Assembly: GCA_016936235.1 (NCBI GenBank)
Contig: JAFGPK010000009.1
Location: 1-62,151, forward strand
Origin: Candidatus Fermentibacteraceae bacterium
GTDB taxonomy: Bacteria; Fermentibacterota; Fermentibacteria; Fermentibacterales; JCC-6
Reading direction: 5' to 3'
DNA: 62,151 nt
Part shown: piece after piece, positions 1-8,864 of the stretch
How the letters are laid out: every line of letters begins with the position of its first letter
Position numbering within the stretch: position 1 is the stretch's first letter
The notes under the pieces: generated by a model
The model's database searches: none
Seen by the model: the letters and a program-made list of their open reading frames with translations, nothing else
Told to the model about the DNA's origin: nothing
Made by a program: the position numbers and the translations under genes

Positions 1-129
1 AAGGCGCTTGAGATCACCAGGAGGAACCGACCGGAACTGCTGGACGATCAGGATGAGGAAAAAGTGAGAGAACGATTCGTCCGCTCGCTCAGGCATGCGG
101 ACCGGCAGAAGGAGCAGAACGATGGATGA
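1..129 (+). CDS. trmD: tRNA (guanine-N1)-methyltransferase, C-terminal fragment
   Basis: Only the last 42 codons are present; the gene enters from the left edge and stops at TGA 127-129. The tail carries an [15 protein letters not shown] stretch of the kind that closes TrmD proteins, which methylate G37 of tRNAs. The assignment rests mainly on position, because trmD directly precedes rplS in many bacteria. The stop overlaps the rplS start inside ATGGATGA, so the two genes are probably translationally coupled. Too little remains to see the SAM-binding knot. Confidence 0.75.
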   Translation, partial: KALEITRRNRPELLDDQDEEKVRERFVRSLRHADRQKEQNDG

Positions 130-484
130 GCTGATAAACAGTGTTGAGTCACCTCAGATAAGGACCGACCACCCTGATTTCAGGGCTGGTGACACGATCA
201 AGGTGCACTTCCTTGTGATGGAAGGCGACAAGGTGAGGACCCAGATCTTCCAGGGGATGGTCATTTCCCGCAGGGGAAGCGGTATTTCCGAGACTGTCAT
301 CGTGAGGAAGATGTCCGGCGGCGTCAGCGTGGAGAGGGTCTTCCCCGTTCACACTCCCCTGATCGAGAGGATCGAGGTCACCAGGGCAGGCAAGGTCAGA
401 AGGTCCAAGCTCTTCTTCCTCAGGGACAAGAAGGGCAAGGCCGCAAGGATCAAAGAGAAGAAGACCTACGGCACCGGGAACTGA
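122..484 (+). CDS. rplS: 50S ribosomal protein L19
   Basis: A 120-residue protein of normal L19 length. It has the family pattern [13 protein letters not shown] near the N-terminus, then [25 protein letters not shown] and a basic C-terminus. L19 sits at the 30S-50S interface. I start it at ATG 122, which overlaps the trmD stop, because an upstream in-frame ATG at 95 would add nine residues read from trmD codons and not found in the family. It belongs to a trmD-rplS-rnhB-yraN run. Confidence 0.97.
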   Translation: MDELINSVESPQIRTDHPDFRAGDTIKVHFLVMEGDKVRTQIFQGMVISRRGSGISETVIVRKMSGGVSVERVFPVHTPLIERIEVTRAGKVRRSKLFFLRDKKGKAARIKEKKTYGTGN

Positions 485-1116
485 AAACCCTGGGAACTCC
501 CCTTTTCCTTTTCGATCGTGATTACAGGCTGAGTTACCCGGCCATTGCAGGTATCGACGAGGCCGGCAGGGGTCCCCTTGCCGGTCCCCTCGTGGCTGCG
601 GCCGTATCGTTCCCCCCCGATCTGGAGCTGGACGGTGTCAACGACAGCAAGACACTTTCCTTCGGCAGGAGGGAAGAACTCTACCGCCTCATCACCGAAC
701 ATGCCCTTGGATACTCCGTCGGAATGGTGGAATCATCAGAGCTGGACCGTGTGGGCATGTCGGAGGCTGTGAGGCTTTCTTTCCTCAGGGCGGCCTCCTC
801 GCTGAAGGTGAGCGCCGACCTGTTCATCATCGACGGTCTGCCCGTCAGGGGGCTGGGCATTCCTGCGGAGTTCGTTGTCAGAGGGGATTCCAGGAGCCTC
901 TCGGTGGCGGCAGCAGGAATAATCGCCAAGGTCACCAGGGACAGGATCATGATCAAGGCCGACGCCCTCTACCCCGGTTACAGCTTCAGCACGAACATGG
1001 GCTACGGGACCCGGGAGCATATGCTGGCCCTGGGGAACCTCGGCCCGTGCCCCATTCACAGACGCTCCTTCTCACCCCTGAGGGACCAGGGGCAGATGAG
1101 GCTTCCCCTTGAGTGA
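481..1116 (+). CDS. rnhB: ribonuclease HII
   Basis: Degrades the RNA strand of RNA-DNA hybrids and cuts at single ribonucleotides in DNA. The N-terminal signature [17 protein letters not shown] carries the Asp-Glu metal pair. NDSKTL, FIIDGL and [16 protein letters not shown] follow, the last two holding further acidic active-site residues. The start is odd: no in-frame ATG, GTG or TTG exists between an upstream stop at 190-192 and the catalytic motif. The best candidate is CTG 481, which overlaps the rplS stop as CTGA and gives 211 residues, normal for the family. CTG 490 or 529 are alternatives. The 3' end overlaps yraN by 8 bases. Confidence 0.93.
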   Translation: MKTLGTPLFLFDRDYRLSYPAIAGIDEAGRGPLAGPLVAAAVSFPPDLELDGVNDSKTLSFGRREELYRLITEHALGYSVGMVESSELDRVGMSEAVRLSFLRAASSLKVSADLFIIDGLPVRGLGIPAEFVVRGDSRSLSVAAAGIIAKVTRDRIMIKADALYPGYSFSTNMGYGTREHMLALGNLGPCPIHRRSFSPLRDQGQMRLPLE

Positions 1117-1459
1117 GATCTCGAAACGGGCGGAGTCCTTCGTCTGCCGATGGCTGGAAAAGAGGGGATGGGAGATATTCAAGAGGAACTACCGCACCAG
1201 AAGGTCCGAGATAGACATAATAGCCGTCCGTGGGGATATCACGGCTTTCGTCGAGGTCAAGTACGCGTGTGACGGTTCAGGGACCGTCACCCTTGAGAAG
1301 ATAGACGAATCCAAACAGGAGCGGATCGTCCATGCGGCATCGGTTTTCATAGCTTCACATCCTCCTTCGGGACAGCTCCGCTTCGATGTCGCCGTTGTCA
1401 GGGGGTCCCATGAGGAACTCAGGATGGAAACCTATATCGAGGACGCCTTCCGGCCCTAG
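1109..1459 (+). CDS. yraN: YraN family (UPF0102) endonuclease-like protein
   Basis: A 116-residue protein with the family order RAESFVCRWLEKRGW, then RSEIDIIAV and FVEVKY. The E-D-(E/V)K pattern matches a restriction-endonuclease-like fold, and the family is predicted to bind or cut nucleic acid; its cellular role is not settled. TTG 1109 is the start, overlapping the end of rnhB. The rnhB-yraN adjacency is common in bacteria and supports the call. Confidence 0.92.
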   Translation: MSEISKRAESFVCRWLEKRGWEIFKRNYRTRRSEIDIIAVRGDITAFVEVKYACDGSGTVTLEKIDESKQERIVHAASVFIASHPPSGQLRFDVAVVRGSHEELRMETYIEDAFRP

Positions 1460-1493
1460 CACGCTCATGTTCCGGTGATCCGCACGGAGCGGA

Positions 1494-1523
1494 TTGACGG
1501 GGGTTTGCCGGGAGTAATATCAT
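1494..1523 (+). promoter_or_regulatory. candidate sigma70-type promoter for the C25-like protease
   Basis: TTGACG (1494-1499) and TATCAT (1518-1523) are separated by 18 bases in the 126-base gap after yraN. The gap suggests a new transcription unit. Called by eye only. Confidence 0.45.
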
Positions 1524-1585
1524 AACCCTGCAATAACTGCCATGCCGGACCCTCGGCAATACTCAAGCTTGTCAGGGGATGGGAT

Positions 1586-4081
1586 ATGTTACAGATACTG
1601 GCAGCAGTCGTTTATGCGCTGGCCGGAGTTCCCACCGGACCTGCCGGACTCCCCCGGGACCAGGTCGAGAGATCGCCGATTGAGATTCTCCCGGCATCCT
1701 TCCATGAAGTGGCCACCGTGGCCGGGAGCAGGGGGGACAGGGTACTCATAGTGGCGGCCGAATACCTGACGGCACCTCTTGCTGCACAGCTGGCGCAGCT
1801 CCAGAGCGATATAGCCTCCGACGGCTGGACCGTGGAGATGCAGAGCATGAGCGGAGGTACCGCATCCGACCTGCGCTTCCTTCTGCAGAGCACTCCGGAC
1901 CTTGACGGCGCCGTCTTCGTCGGATTCCTTCCCTGCGCATGGTACGAGGACGACTACTGGGCGGCCGAGGAGTTTCCCTGCGAGCTATTCTTCATGGACC
2001 TGGACGGCACATGGGTCGATGCTGACCAGGACAGTCTTTTCGATGGCCATACAGGCGATGTGGCCCCCGAGATCTGGGTGGGACGCATTGATGCCCATAC
2101 CGCATTCGGTCCTGAGCTGTACCTGCTGGCGCAGTACTTCGAGAAGGATCACCTGTACAGGACCGGATCCATGGGGCTCAACTCCAGGGCGCTGGCGTTC
2201 AACGACGACGACTGGTCCTACTATGACGACTGCGGACTGAATTATGTATACGGCTCGTCCGGCGTGTCGGTCATCAACTCCCAGAGTCAGACCACGGCGG
2301 AAAACTACCTCTCGGTGCTATCCCAGGATTACGAGTTCGTTCACCTGATGGCCCATTCATGCCCCTGGGGACATACCTTCAAGGTGCCGGGGGGTATGTC
2401 GGGGACGGTGATGGCCCCTGAGATATCCCAGGTGAATCCCCGCACCGCCTTTCTCCAGCTCTTCAGCTGCTCCAACGCCAGATGGGTCGAGGAGGGCTGT
2501 CTGGGGAACTGGTACCTCTACGGCACCGACTCCGGACTTCTGGTCACCGGAGCCGCCAAGACCGGCTCCATGCTGGACTTCGAGGAGTACTACGGCCCGC
2601 TGGGCACAGGCCTCTGCTTCGGAGAATCGTTCCGGGACTGGTGGGAGTACGAGGCCCAGGGCGGGTTCTCATCCAATGAGGTGGCCTGGTTCTACGGCAA
2701 CGCACTGCTGGGAGACCCAACGCTCAGACCCGTGGGCGGGGGAATGGCCGTCCGGGGACTGTACTTCCCCGAAGAGACCCCGGCCGATCTCACCCAGCTG
2801 TCCACCAGCCAGTTCTCGGACTGCCACCCTTCCGTGTCCGCTTCCCGTGATTCTCCCCACAGAGCGGTGGCTGCCTGGCTCAGCGGCCAGAACGGAAGGC
2901 TGGACATAGCGGCAAGGCTCTACGACGAGGCATCCGGCTGGGGACCGGTGCTCTACGTCGACCCCGACGAGTACTGGGACGTGGGCGTCTCGGCATGCTA
3001 CCATGACACGTCTCCATGGATCGCATGGAGCGATTTCGAGTACGCGACCTTCAGTTACAGGATAAAGACCGCCTGCGGTCCGGGATTCTCCCAGGTGGAG
3101 GTCCAGGTGGCACAGGAGGGGTACCAGATCAATCCCGTCCTTGCCTCCACCGGAAGCCGCCTCTGGCTTGCCTGGCTGGACTGGGACGGGCAGGGCGGCG
3201 CCGTGATGCTCAAGAGCATCGACGAGGTATTCCCGGCCCAGCGTATAAGCGAATGGGGAAGCTGGTGCCAGAACCCCTGCATGTCCGCCGACGTCTCCGG
3301 CCTGGTCCACCTTGCATGGGAGGAGAGGGAGCCCGGCGGAAGCAGGATCATGTGGTCCTGCGGAGGCTCCTCGGGTTTCTCCGCGCCGGTTGAGGTTTCC
3401 TCCGGCCAGTTGTGCCATTCCCCGAGTCTGGGCAGTCGTCCCTCCGATGGCGTGACCTGCCTTGCCTGGATGGACGAGACCGGCGGTACATCCATCAGGA
3501 CGAGAAGCTTCGATGGAGCGGTCTGGGAACCGGAGGAGACAGTCCATACCAGTGACCGGCGCATATCCGGCGTGTTTCTCAGCCCGCTGCCGGAGCCTGA
3601 AGCGGAGGGCCTGGTCTGGCAGGAGGGGTGCGGCCAGGACGCGAGGATAATGGCCCTTCCATCGGGAGCCTCGGAGCCTGCCCAGCTGATCTGGTTCGGC
3701 GGTCCCGCATGGTCCCCGGTATCCACTTCGGAAGAGATCTGCTGGGCCGGAGATCTTGGAGAAGGATGGGAGATCTACTGCCAGGGCCTCTCAGAGCTGG
3801 GCATCGGCCAGCAGGAGCAGGAGGAGGGGGCGCCGGCGTATCCTGTCGTGGCCTCCAATCCCGTCCGCGGGAACCTCATCATCTCCCTTGGTCCCGGCGG
3901 CCCGGATTACGGATCAGCCATCCGGATATACGACCTCGCCGGCAGGATAGTGATGGATGCCTGTGCGGACATACATGCCGGTTCCTCCATTTCCGTCGAC
4001 TGCTCAATGCTTCCTCCGGGAGTCTACATGGTCATGTTCGATGACGGGGCTCCGCCGGCCAGGTTCCTCCTGCTCAGATGA
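1586..4081 (+). CDS. secreted C25 (gingipain-like) cysteine protease with C-terminal sorting domain
   Basis: An 831-residue exported protein. A short hydrophobic N-terminus (LQILAAVVYALAG) acts as a signal peptide without an obvious basic start. Residues about 50-390 resemble the gingipain caspase-like fold: HLMAHS offers a catalytic His near residue 257 and LFSCSNARW a Cys near residue 295, followed by GNALLGDPTLRP, typical of the end of the domain. The middle is rich in Trp and Asp like beta-propeller repeats. The last 80 residues (ASNPVRGN, IRIYDLAGRIV, LPPGVYMVMF) look like a Por-type secretion-sorting domain. A GGGATGGG element precedes ATG 1586. Inferred cargo of the PorU/PorV-like system at 20707-25600. 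Dyad assignment is by motif only. Confidence 0.75.
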   Translation: MLQILAAVVYALAGVPTGPAGLPRDQVERSPIEILPASFHEVATVAGSRGDRVLIVAAEYLTAPLAAQLAQLQSDIASDGWTVEMQSMSGGTASDLRFLLQSTPDLDGAVFVGFLPCAWYEDDYWAAEEFPCELFFMDLDGTWVDADQDSLFDGHTGDVAPEIWVGRIDAHTAFGPELYLLAQYFEKDHLYRTGSMGLNSRALAFNDDDWSYYDDCGLNYVYGSSGVSVINSQSQTTAENYLSVLSQDYEFVHLMAHSCPWGHTFKVPGGMSGTVMAPEISQVNPRTAFLQLFSCSNARWVEEGCLGNWYLYGTDSGLLVTGAAKTGSMLDFEEYYGPLGTGLCFGESFRDWWEYEAQGGFSSNEVAWFYGNALLGDPTLRPVGGGMAVRGLYFPEETPADLTQLSTSQFSDCHPSVSASRDSPHRAVAAWLSGQNGRLDIAARLYDEASGWGPVLYVDPDEYWDVGVSACYHDTSPWIAWSDFEYATFSYRIKTACGPGFSQVEVQVAQEGYQINPVLASTGSRLWLAWLDWDGQGGAVMLKSIDEVFPAQRISEWGSWCQNPCMSADVSGLVHLAWEEREPGGSRIMWSCGGSSGFSAPVEVSSGQLCHSPSLGSRPSDGVTCLAWMDETGGTSIRTRSFDGAVWEPEETVHTSDRRISGVFLSPLPEPEAEGLVWQEGCGQDARIMALPSGASEPAQLIWFGGPAWSPVSTSEEICWAGDLGEGWEIYCQGLSELGIGQQEQEEGAPAYPVVASNPVRGNLIISLGPGGPDYGSAIRIYDLAGRIVMDACADIHAGSSISVDCSMLPPGVYMVMFDDGAPPARFLLLR

Positions 4082-4154
4082 CCGCGGGGGCAGGAGGTCT
4101 TGAACTTTCCCCCGGAGGGGAGTACACTCTCCTCAAAGGGAACGGGGAAAGTGA

Positions 4155-5690
4155 ATGCTTGCAGTCACCAGAAGCCTGGCCGTATACGGAATAGACTCGT
4201 ACCCGGTGGAGATAGAGGCCGACATGTCCCTGGGCCTCCCCACCTTCACAATAGTAGGCCTTCCCGACAACGCCGTCCGTGAAGCCAGGCAGCGCATCCG
4301 TTCCGCCATATCGAACCTCGGGCTGAAGCTGCCCGGCAAGAGGATAACCATCAACATGGCCCCGGCCGGCATGAAGAAGGAAGGGCCCGGGTTCGACCTG
4401 CCCATAGCGGTGAGCATACTGGCAGCATCCGGCATACTATCGCCGGAGTCCGTCCGTGACCACTATTTCGTGGGTGAGCTGGCCCTTGACGGTTCCCTGA
4501 GGCCTGTCCGGGGAGTTCTGTCCATGTCCGACAGGGCCAGGCGGGAGAGGCATTCGGGTCTTGTGGTGCCTCTTTCCAATTCCAGGGAGGCTGCGGTGAC
4601 CGGCGGGCAGAAGGTCTTTCCCGCTGAAAACCTGGAAAGTGTTATAGAATTCCTGAGGGATAAAAGTACTATATCACCTGCCGTATGGTCCGCCGCCGAT
4701 CCCTGCAAGCCCACAGGAGCAGAGCCGGACTTCAGGGACGTAAGGGGGCAGGAGTTCGCCAAGAGGGCCATCGAGGTGGCGGCCGCCGGCGGCCACAACA
4801 TACTCATGATAGGTCCTCCAGGTTCGGGGAAGACCATGCTTGCCCGCAGGCTGCCCTCCATCCTGCCTCCTCTTCTGCCCGACGAGGCCATCGAAACCAC
4901 CAAGATACACAGCGTCGCGGGCCTTCTTGGACGGGAGGACGCCCTTCTCCGCACCAGGCCCTTCCGATCTCCCCATCATACCGTGTCAGACGCCGGGCTC
5001 ATCGGCGGGGGAGCCATACCCGGGCCGGGGGAGGTGAGTCTCGCACATAACGGCGTGCTGTTCCTTGACGAGCTCCCCGAGTTCAGGAGGAACGTGCTGG
5101 AAGTGCTCAGGCAGCCCCTGGAGGACGGCCGGGTTACCATAACAAGGGCCGCCATGACCATGACATTCCCGGCTGACTTCACTCTGGCCGCGGCAATGAA
5201 TCCCTGTCCCTGCGGTTACTTCACCGATCCCACCCACTCATGCAACTGCACCGGGCCGCAGATACAGAGGTACCTGAACAGGATATCCGGCCCGCTGATG
5301 GACAGGATAGACATTCACGTAGACGTTGCGCCCGTTAGATACCGCGAACTCTCCAGCGACCTTCCCACAGGCGAGTCCTCCGCCGAGATAAGGGAGAGGG
5401 TGGTGAGGGCGAGGGAGACACAGTCGAAGAGGTTCGCCGGTCTGCCCGGCGTGCACTGCAACGGTGGAATGACCTCATCCCTGGTCAGGAATTTCTGCAG
5501 GCTTGACCGGGAGGGGAGGGCGCTCCTCAGGTCGGCCATGGACCTGTACGGGTTCTCCGCCAGGGCCTACGACCGTATTGTCAAGGTATCGCGTACAATA
5601 GCCGACCTTGCCGGTTCGGAGGAGATCGGCCCCTCCCATATCGCTGAAGCGGTTCAGTACAGATCCATGACGGGAAATCTGTACCGGTGA
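4155..5690 (+). CDS. comM: YifB/ComM family Mg-chelatase-like AAA+ ATPase
   Basis: A 511-residue protein of normal family length. The N-terminal ChlI-like part reads [20 protein letters not shown]. The AAA+ core has Walker [17 protein letters not shown] and Walker [27 protein letters not shown] cysteine cluster typical of this family follows. ComM is a helicase promoting branch migration in natural transformation; some members have other roles. ATG 4155 is weakly preceded by GGGAAAGTG. It stands alone between the protease and a convergent minus-strand gene. Confidence 0.95.
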   Translation: MLAVTRSLAVYGIDSYPVEIEADMSLGLPTFTIVGLPDNAVREARQRIRSAISNLGLKLPGKRITINMAPAGMKKEGPGFDLPIAVSILAASGILSPESVRDHYFVGELALDGSLRPVRGVLSMSDRARRERHSGLVVPLSNSREAAVTGGQKVFPAENLESVIEFLRDKSTISPAVWSAADPCKPTGAEPDFRDVRGQEFAKRAIEVAAAGGHNILMIGPPGSGKTMLARRLPSILPPLLPDEAIETTKIHSVAGLLGREDALLRTRPFRSPHHTVSDAGLIGGGAIPGPGEVSLAHNGVLFLDELPEFRRNVLEVLRQPLEDGRVTITRAAMTMTFPADFTLAAAMNPCPCGYFTDPTHSCNCTGPQIQRYLNRISGPLMDRIDIHVDVAPVRYRELSSDLPTGESSAEIRERVVRARETQSKRFAGLPGVHCNGGMTSSLVRNFCRLDREGRALLRSAMDLYGFSARAYDRIVKVSRTIADLAGSEEIGPSHIAEAVQYRSMTGNLYR

Positions 5691-5710
5691 CCCGGCGTCT
5701 GAATACGCTT

Positions 5711-6223
5711 TCACCCCGGACCTTCATCCCCGGGCAGCGGGACACCGGCCAGACCCGGCAGGTCCCCGGGAGCTGAGGCGAACAGTCCGGCCTCCCTGAT
5801 CATCTCTACGGTGACGGCGCTGAGAGCGTTCTTCCGATGGTAGCCCTGTTCCAGCAGGAACCTCGCGAAGGTCACGTAGAGGACCCCGTATCTCTGCCGA
5901 TCATCCTCGGTCAGATGCTCCGACGAAGGCCTGAAGAGAATTTCGAAAACGTGGTTCGGCGTGACGCTGCCGATGAGGGTGTATTCGTCCTCCCCCGGAA
6001 GACGGCTGTCGTAGTGGTAGGTCCTGTGACCGTGCAGGATGCAGGGAGTGAAGCCGAGGACAAGGTGCCTTCGGTTGCCGGTCTCCAGACGGGCCTTGAA
6101 GAGGAAACCGCCCTTCTCGGTGATCGTGCCCTGGTCGTTCAGAGCCTTGAGTAGGTCCCGGGCAAGCTCAGGCCCGCCCGAAACGCCGTTCAGAGTCAGC
6201 CTGTTCATGCGGCTGGGATGCAC
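5711..6223 (-). CDS. hypothetical protein
   Basis: A 170-residue soluble protein that I do not recognise. No signal peptide or membrane segment is visible. It contains a SEHLTEDDRQRYGVLYVTFARFLL stretch, predicted helical, and a glycine/proline-rich end. GTG 6223 is preceded by GGAGGAGG at good spacing; ATG 6208 is an alternative. It lies 25 bases downstream of the ActP-like gene on the same strand and probably shares its transcript. Confidence 0.6.
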   Translation of the reverse strand: MHPSRMNRLTLNGVSGGPELARDLLKALNDQGTITEKGGFLFKARLETGNRRHLVLGFTPCILHGHRTYHYDSRLPGEDEYTLIGSVTPNHVFEILFRPSSEHLTEDDRQRYGVLYVTFARFLLEQGYHRKNALSAVTVEMIREAGLFASAPGDLPGLAGVPLPGDEGPG

Positions 6224-6248
6224 GGGACCTCCTCCCGGTCGACGTCGT

Positions 6249-8168
6249 TCAGTCGACGGTTTCCGCTCCGGGTTCCGGGGCCTTCCTGCTCTGTGTCATC
6301 AGGGAGACTATGACCAGCACCAGGAAGCTCAGCGGGATGGAGACGATGCCGGGGTTGTCCAGCGGCAGCGGAGCGGATGAGGGATCCATTCCGTACCTGC
6401 TGTACATGCTGGGTGAGAGCAGGATGATGCCAACCGAGGATACGATGCCCGTTGCGATGGACGCCGCTATGCCCCTGGACGTGACCTTCTTCCAGAAGAG
6501 AACCATGACTATGGATGGGAGGTTGGCCGAGGCGGCGATGGCGAAGGCCAGACCCACCAGGTACGCCACGTTCATGCCCCTGAAGGCTATGCCAAGAAGG
6601 ATGGCCACGATACCCGTACCGACCGCCGCGAACTTGCCGGCGATCACCTTCTTGTGGTCCGAGAGCTTCCTCTTGAGGAAGGTGTCGATGAAGTCGTGCG
6701 CCACGGCGCCGGATGAGGCCACGATCAGCCCGCTCACCGTGCCCAGCACTGTGGCGAAGGCTATTGCTGATATCACGGCGAACATAAGCGGGCCGAAGGA
6801 CTGCGCCAGCAGGGGAGCAGACATGTTCGAGCTCTCCACGTCGATCACCCCGTTGATCATGGCGCCGAGGCCCATGTAAAGGGTGAGGATGTAGAAGAAA
6901 CCGATGGCCGCGATGGCCACGATGGTGCTCTTCCGCGCGGCGGAAGGCGTGGGCACCGTGTAGTAGCGGATGAGAACGTGGGGAAGAGCCGCGGTTCCGA
7001 AGAAGAGGGCCAGCATCAGGGAGATGAAGTTGAGGCGGTCGGAGAATGTGGCTCCTTCGTCCAGGTGGAACTTCAGACCGGGGCTGAGTATCTCGTTACC
7101 GGGAGTGACCTGCTGCGTCCATATGCGGACCCGCTCTCCGTCCATGCTGAAGGCGTCCGGCACCCATAGGACGACGTCGCTCTCCTGAATGATAGCGAGG
7201 AAGCTTACGGCGTTCAGGCCGGAGACTCCATCCACCCTGTCTCCGCCCACCCGGATGTCGGCCATGTTCCCCACCGGGTAGAAGAGCTGCTCGCTCCTGG
7301 GTGCTCCGTTGTAGAGAATCGCTCCGTCAGACTGAGTCACTATGCTGAGGGCTTCGGTGAGGGTCCCGCTTTCCGGCTCGAAGTTCCACCAGTCGGCTAT
7401 TCCGTCCTTCTCCAGCTTGACGTAATGGTGCCCTCGCTCGGTGTACTCGGCGAGGATGCGGTAACCCGGGTCCTCCACCGAGGTGACGGAGCCGTCGGTC
7501 ACCCTCGCCTGGAGTGTGACGAAGTCGTGATAGTCCTCGTAGGGGTCCTGCTGGACTCCCTTCCCCAGAACCAGGAAGACAAGGATCAGGGAGAAGACCA
7601 GGAGCATTGCTCCCTTGAGGAACTGGACATAGGTGGTGGATGTCATTCCGGCGGTGGTTACGATGAATATGACTATGCTGCCCACCATGGTGACGCCCAC
7701 CCAGTGAGGTAGGCCCAGGAGCGGTGTGACCAGCGCTCCGGCTCCCACCATCTGGGGTATCAGATAGAAGATGGAAACGACAAGGGTGCTGATTGCGGCC
7801 GCCAGCCGGATCCCCTGCGAGCCGAACCTTGCGTCCAGCGCGTCTGCGAAGGTGAACTTGCCCATCCGCTTCAGGGGCTCGGCCACCACGAAGAGGGCCA
7901 CTATCCATCCTGCCAGGTATCCGATGGAGTAGAGGAAGCCGTCGAAACCGGAGAATGCTATCATTCCGCAGATACCAAGGAAAGAGGCGGCGGAGAGGTA
8001 GTCGCCGGCGAAGGCTATACCGTTGACTGACCAGTGTATGGTCCCACCGGCGGCGAAGTAGCCCTTGGCGGACTTGGTCTTCCTGCCGTAATAGAAGGAG
8101 ATGCCGAGAACGGCGGCCACCACGGTGAAGAAAATGATGACAGCCAGGGGCGAGGCGGTGTAGATCAT
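6249..8168 (-). CDS. actP: sodium:solute symporter, ActP (acetate permease)-like
   Basis: A 639-residue SSS-family transporter, predicted to import acetate or another small monocarboxylate with sodium at the inner membrane. Helices begin with LAVIIFFTVVAAVLGI. The family pattern GYFAAGGTIHWSVNGIA and GDYLSAASFLG follow. Residues about 205-370 form a long polar insert between helices, which makes it longer than a typical ActP. ATG 8168 overlaps the stop of the upstream DUF485 gene as ATGA, the usual actP-yjcH type of pairing. Substrate is inferred from the family. Confidence 0.88.
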   Translation of the reverse strand: MIYTASPLAVIIFFTVVAAVLGISFYYGRKTKSAKGYFAAGGTIHWSVNGIAFAGDYLSAASFLGICGMIAFSGFDGFLYSIGYLAGWIVALFVVAEPLKRMGKFTFADALDARFGSQGIRLAAAISTLVVSIFYLIPQMVGAGALVTPLLGLPHWVGVTMVGSIVIFIVTTAGMTSTTYVQFLKGAMLLVFSLILVFLVLGKGVQQDPYEDYHDFVTLQARVTDGSVTSVEDPGYRILAEYTERGHHYVKLEKDGIADWWNFEPESGTLTEALSIVTQSDGAILYNGAPRSEQLFYPVGNMADIRVGGDRVDGVSGLNAVSFLAIIQESDVVLWVPDAFSMDGERVRIWTQQVTPGNEILSPGLKFHLDEGATFSDRLNFISLMLALFFGTAALPHVLIRYYTVPTPSAARKSTIVAIAAIGFFYILTLYMGLGAMINGVIDVESSNMSAPLLAQSFGPLMFAVISAIAFATVLGTVSGLIVASSGAVAHDFIDTFLKRKLSDHKKVIAGKFAAVGTGIVAILLGIAFRGMNVAYLVGLAFAIAASANLPSIVMVLFWKKVTSRGIAASIATGIVSSVGIILLSPSMYSRYGMDPSSAPLPLDNPGIVSIPLSFLVLVIVSLMTQSRKAPEPGAETVD

Positions 8169-8467
8169 GCCTCACCTCCATCGGGGTCGATGCCGCCGGT
8201 ATCGAGACGACGCTCCACCCTCGAGCACATGGCGTTGTATACAAGGCCCAGGATGATGGCGATGATAATGAGGCCGAAACCGTAGACGATGGCGAGGTTG
8301 AGGCCGAAGAGGACGGCCGACTCCATCATTGCCGGGAAGACCGTGTTCAGCAGGACGAACACGGCGTAAATGGCTGAGTAGACGAAGAAGAGCCTGAGCC
8401 CGGCCTTCTGCTTGTACTTCAGGAGTTCATCGCACTCGTGGTAATCGACGTTCGGGCCATGGTCCAT
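8165..8467 (-). CDS. DUF485 (YjcH-like) small membrane protein
   Basis: A 100-residue protein with two predicted membrane helices (residues about 25-48 and 58-85) after a short polar N-terminus, the usual DUF485 layout. Genes of this family precede actP-type symporters, as here with a 4-base overlap. ATG 8467 follows GGGGAGGACAAA, a good ribosome site. The longer reading frame upstream is not protein-like. Confidence 0.85.
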   Translation of the reverse strand: MDHGPNVDYHECDELLKYKQKAGLRLFFVYSAIYAVFVLLNTVFPAMMESAVLFGLNLAIVYGFGLIIIAIILGLVYNAMCSRVERRLDTGGIDPDGGEA

Positions 8468-8864
8468 TTTGTCCTCCCCGCTGTGCTTTGCTGCAAACCG
8501 TAACAGATGGATCGCCGGGAAAACCTGCGGGGCCCTGAGGGCTCCCTCGCATAAGACCTGGACCCATCTGTGTACATACATTCAAGGGGGCACGATACGT
8601 GCAGCGACGGGTGGCGTCAACGGAGAAATACACGGATTGCCGGAACGGTTTGAAATCAAGATCCATGCTCCTGATCGACCGGCGCCAGGGCTGATGCTTC
8701 TTCTCATCCATGGTCCTGAGCGTCCCGAAGGAGCAGCTACTCCCGCGCGTCCCTGGGAAAACCGAATCTATCGTTCAGATTGACAGGCAAATAGCTGGAC
8801 AATAGCTTATCTGTTGTTCTAAACGGGATCAAGTTCTGTATTGTCGAGCAGAGGGGGGATCCGA
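8468..8864. other. 397-base intergenic region between divergent genes
   Basis: No believable gene in either direction; open frames here have unnatural composition. The right end holds a candidate promoter (8780-8808) and the ribosome site for the LVIVD-repeat gene. I found no convincing promoter for the minus-strand symporter pair. Confidence 0.5.
8780..8808 (+). promoter_or_regulatory. weak candidate promoter for the LVIVD-repeat gene
   Basis: A perfect TTGACA (8780-8785) is followed after 17 bases by TAGCTT, which matches the -10 consensus poorly. The start codon lies 57 bases downstream. Confidence 0.35.
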
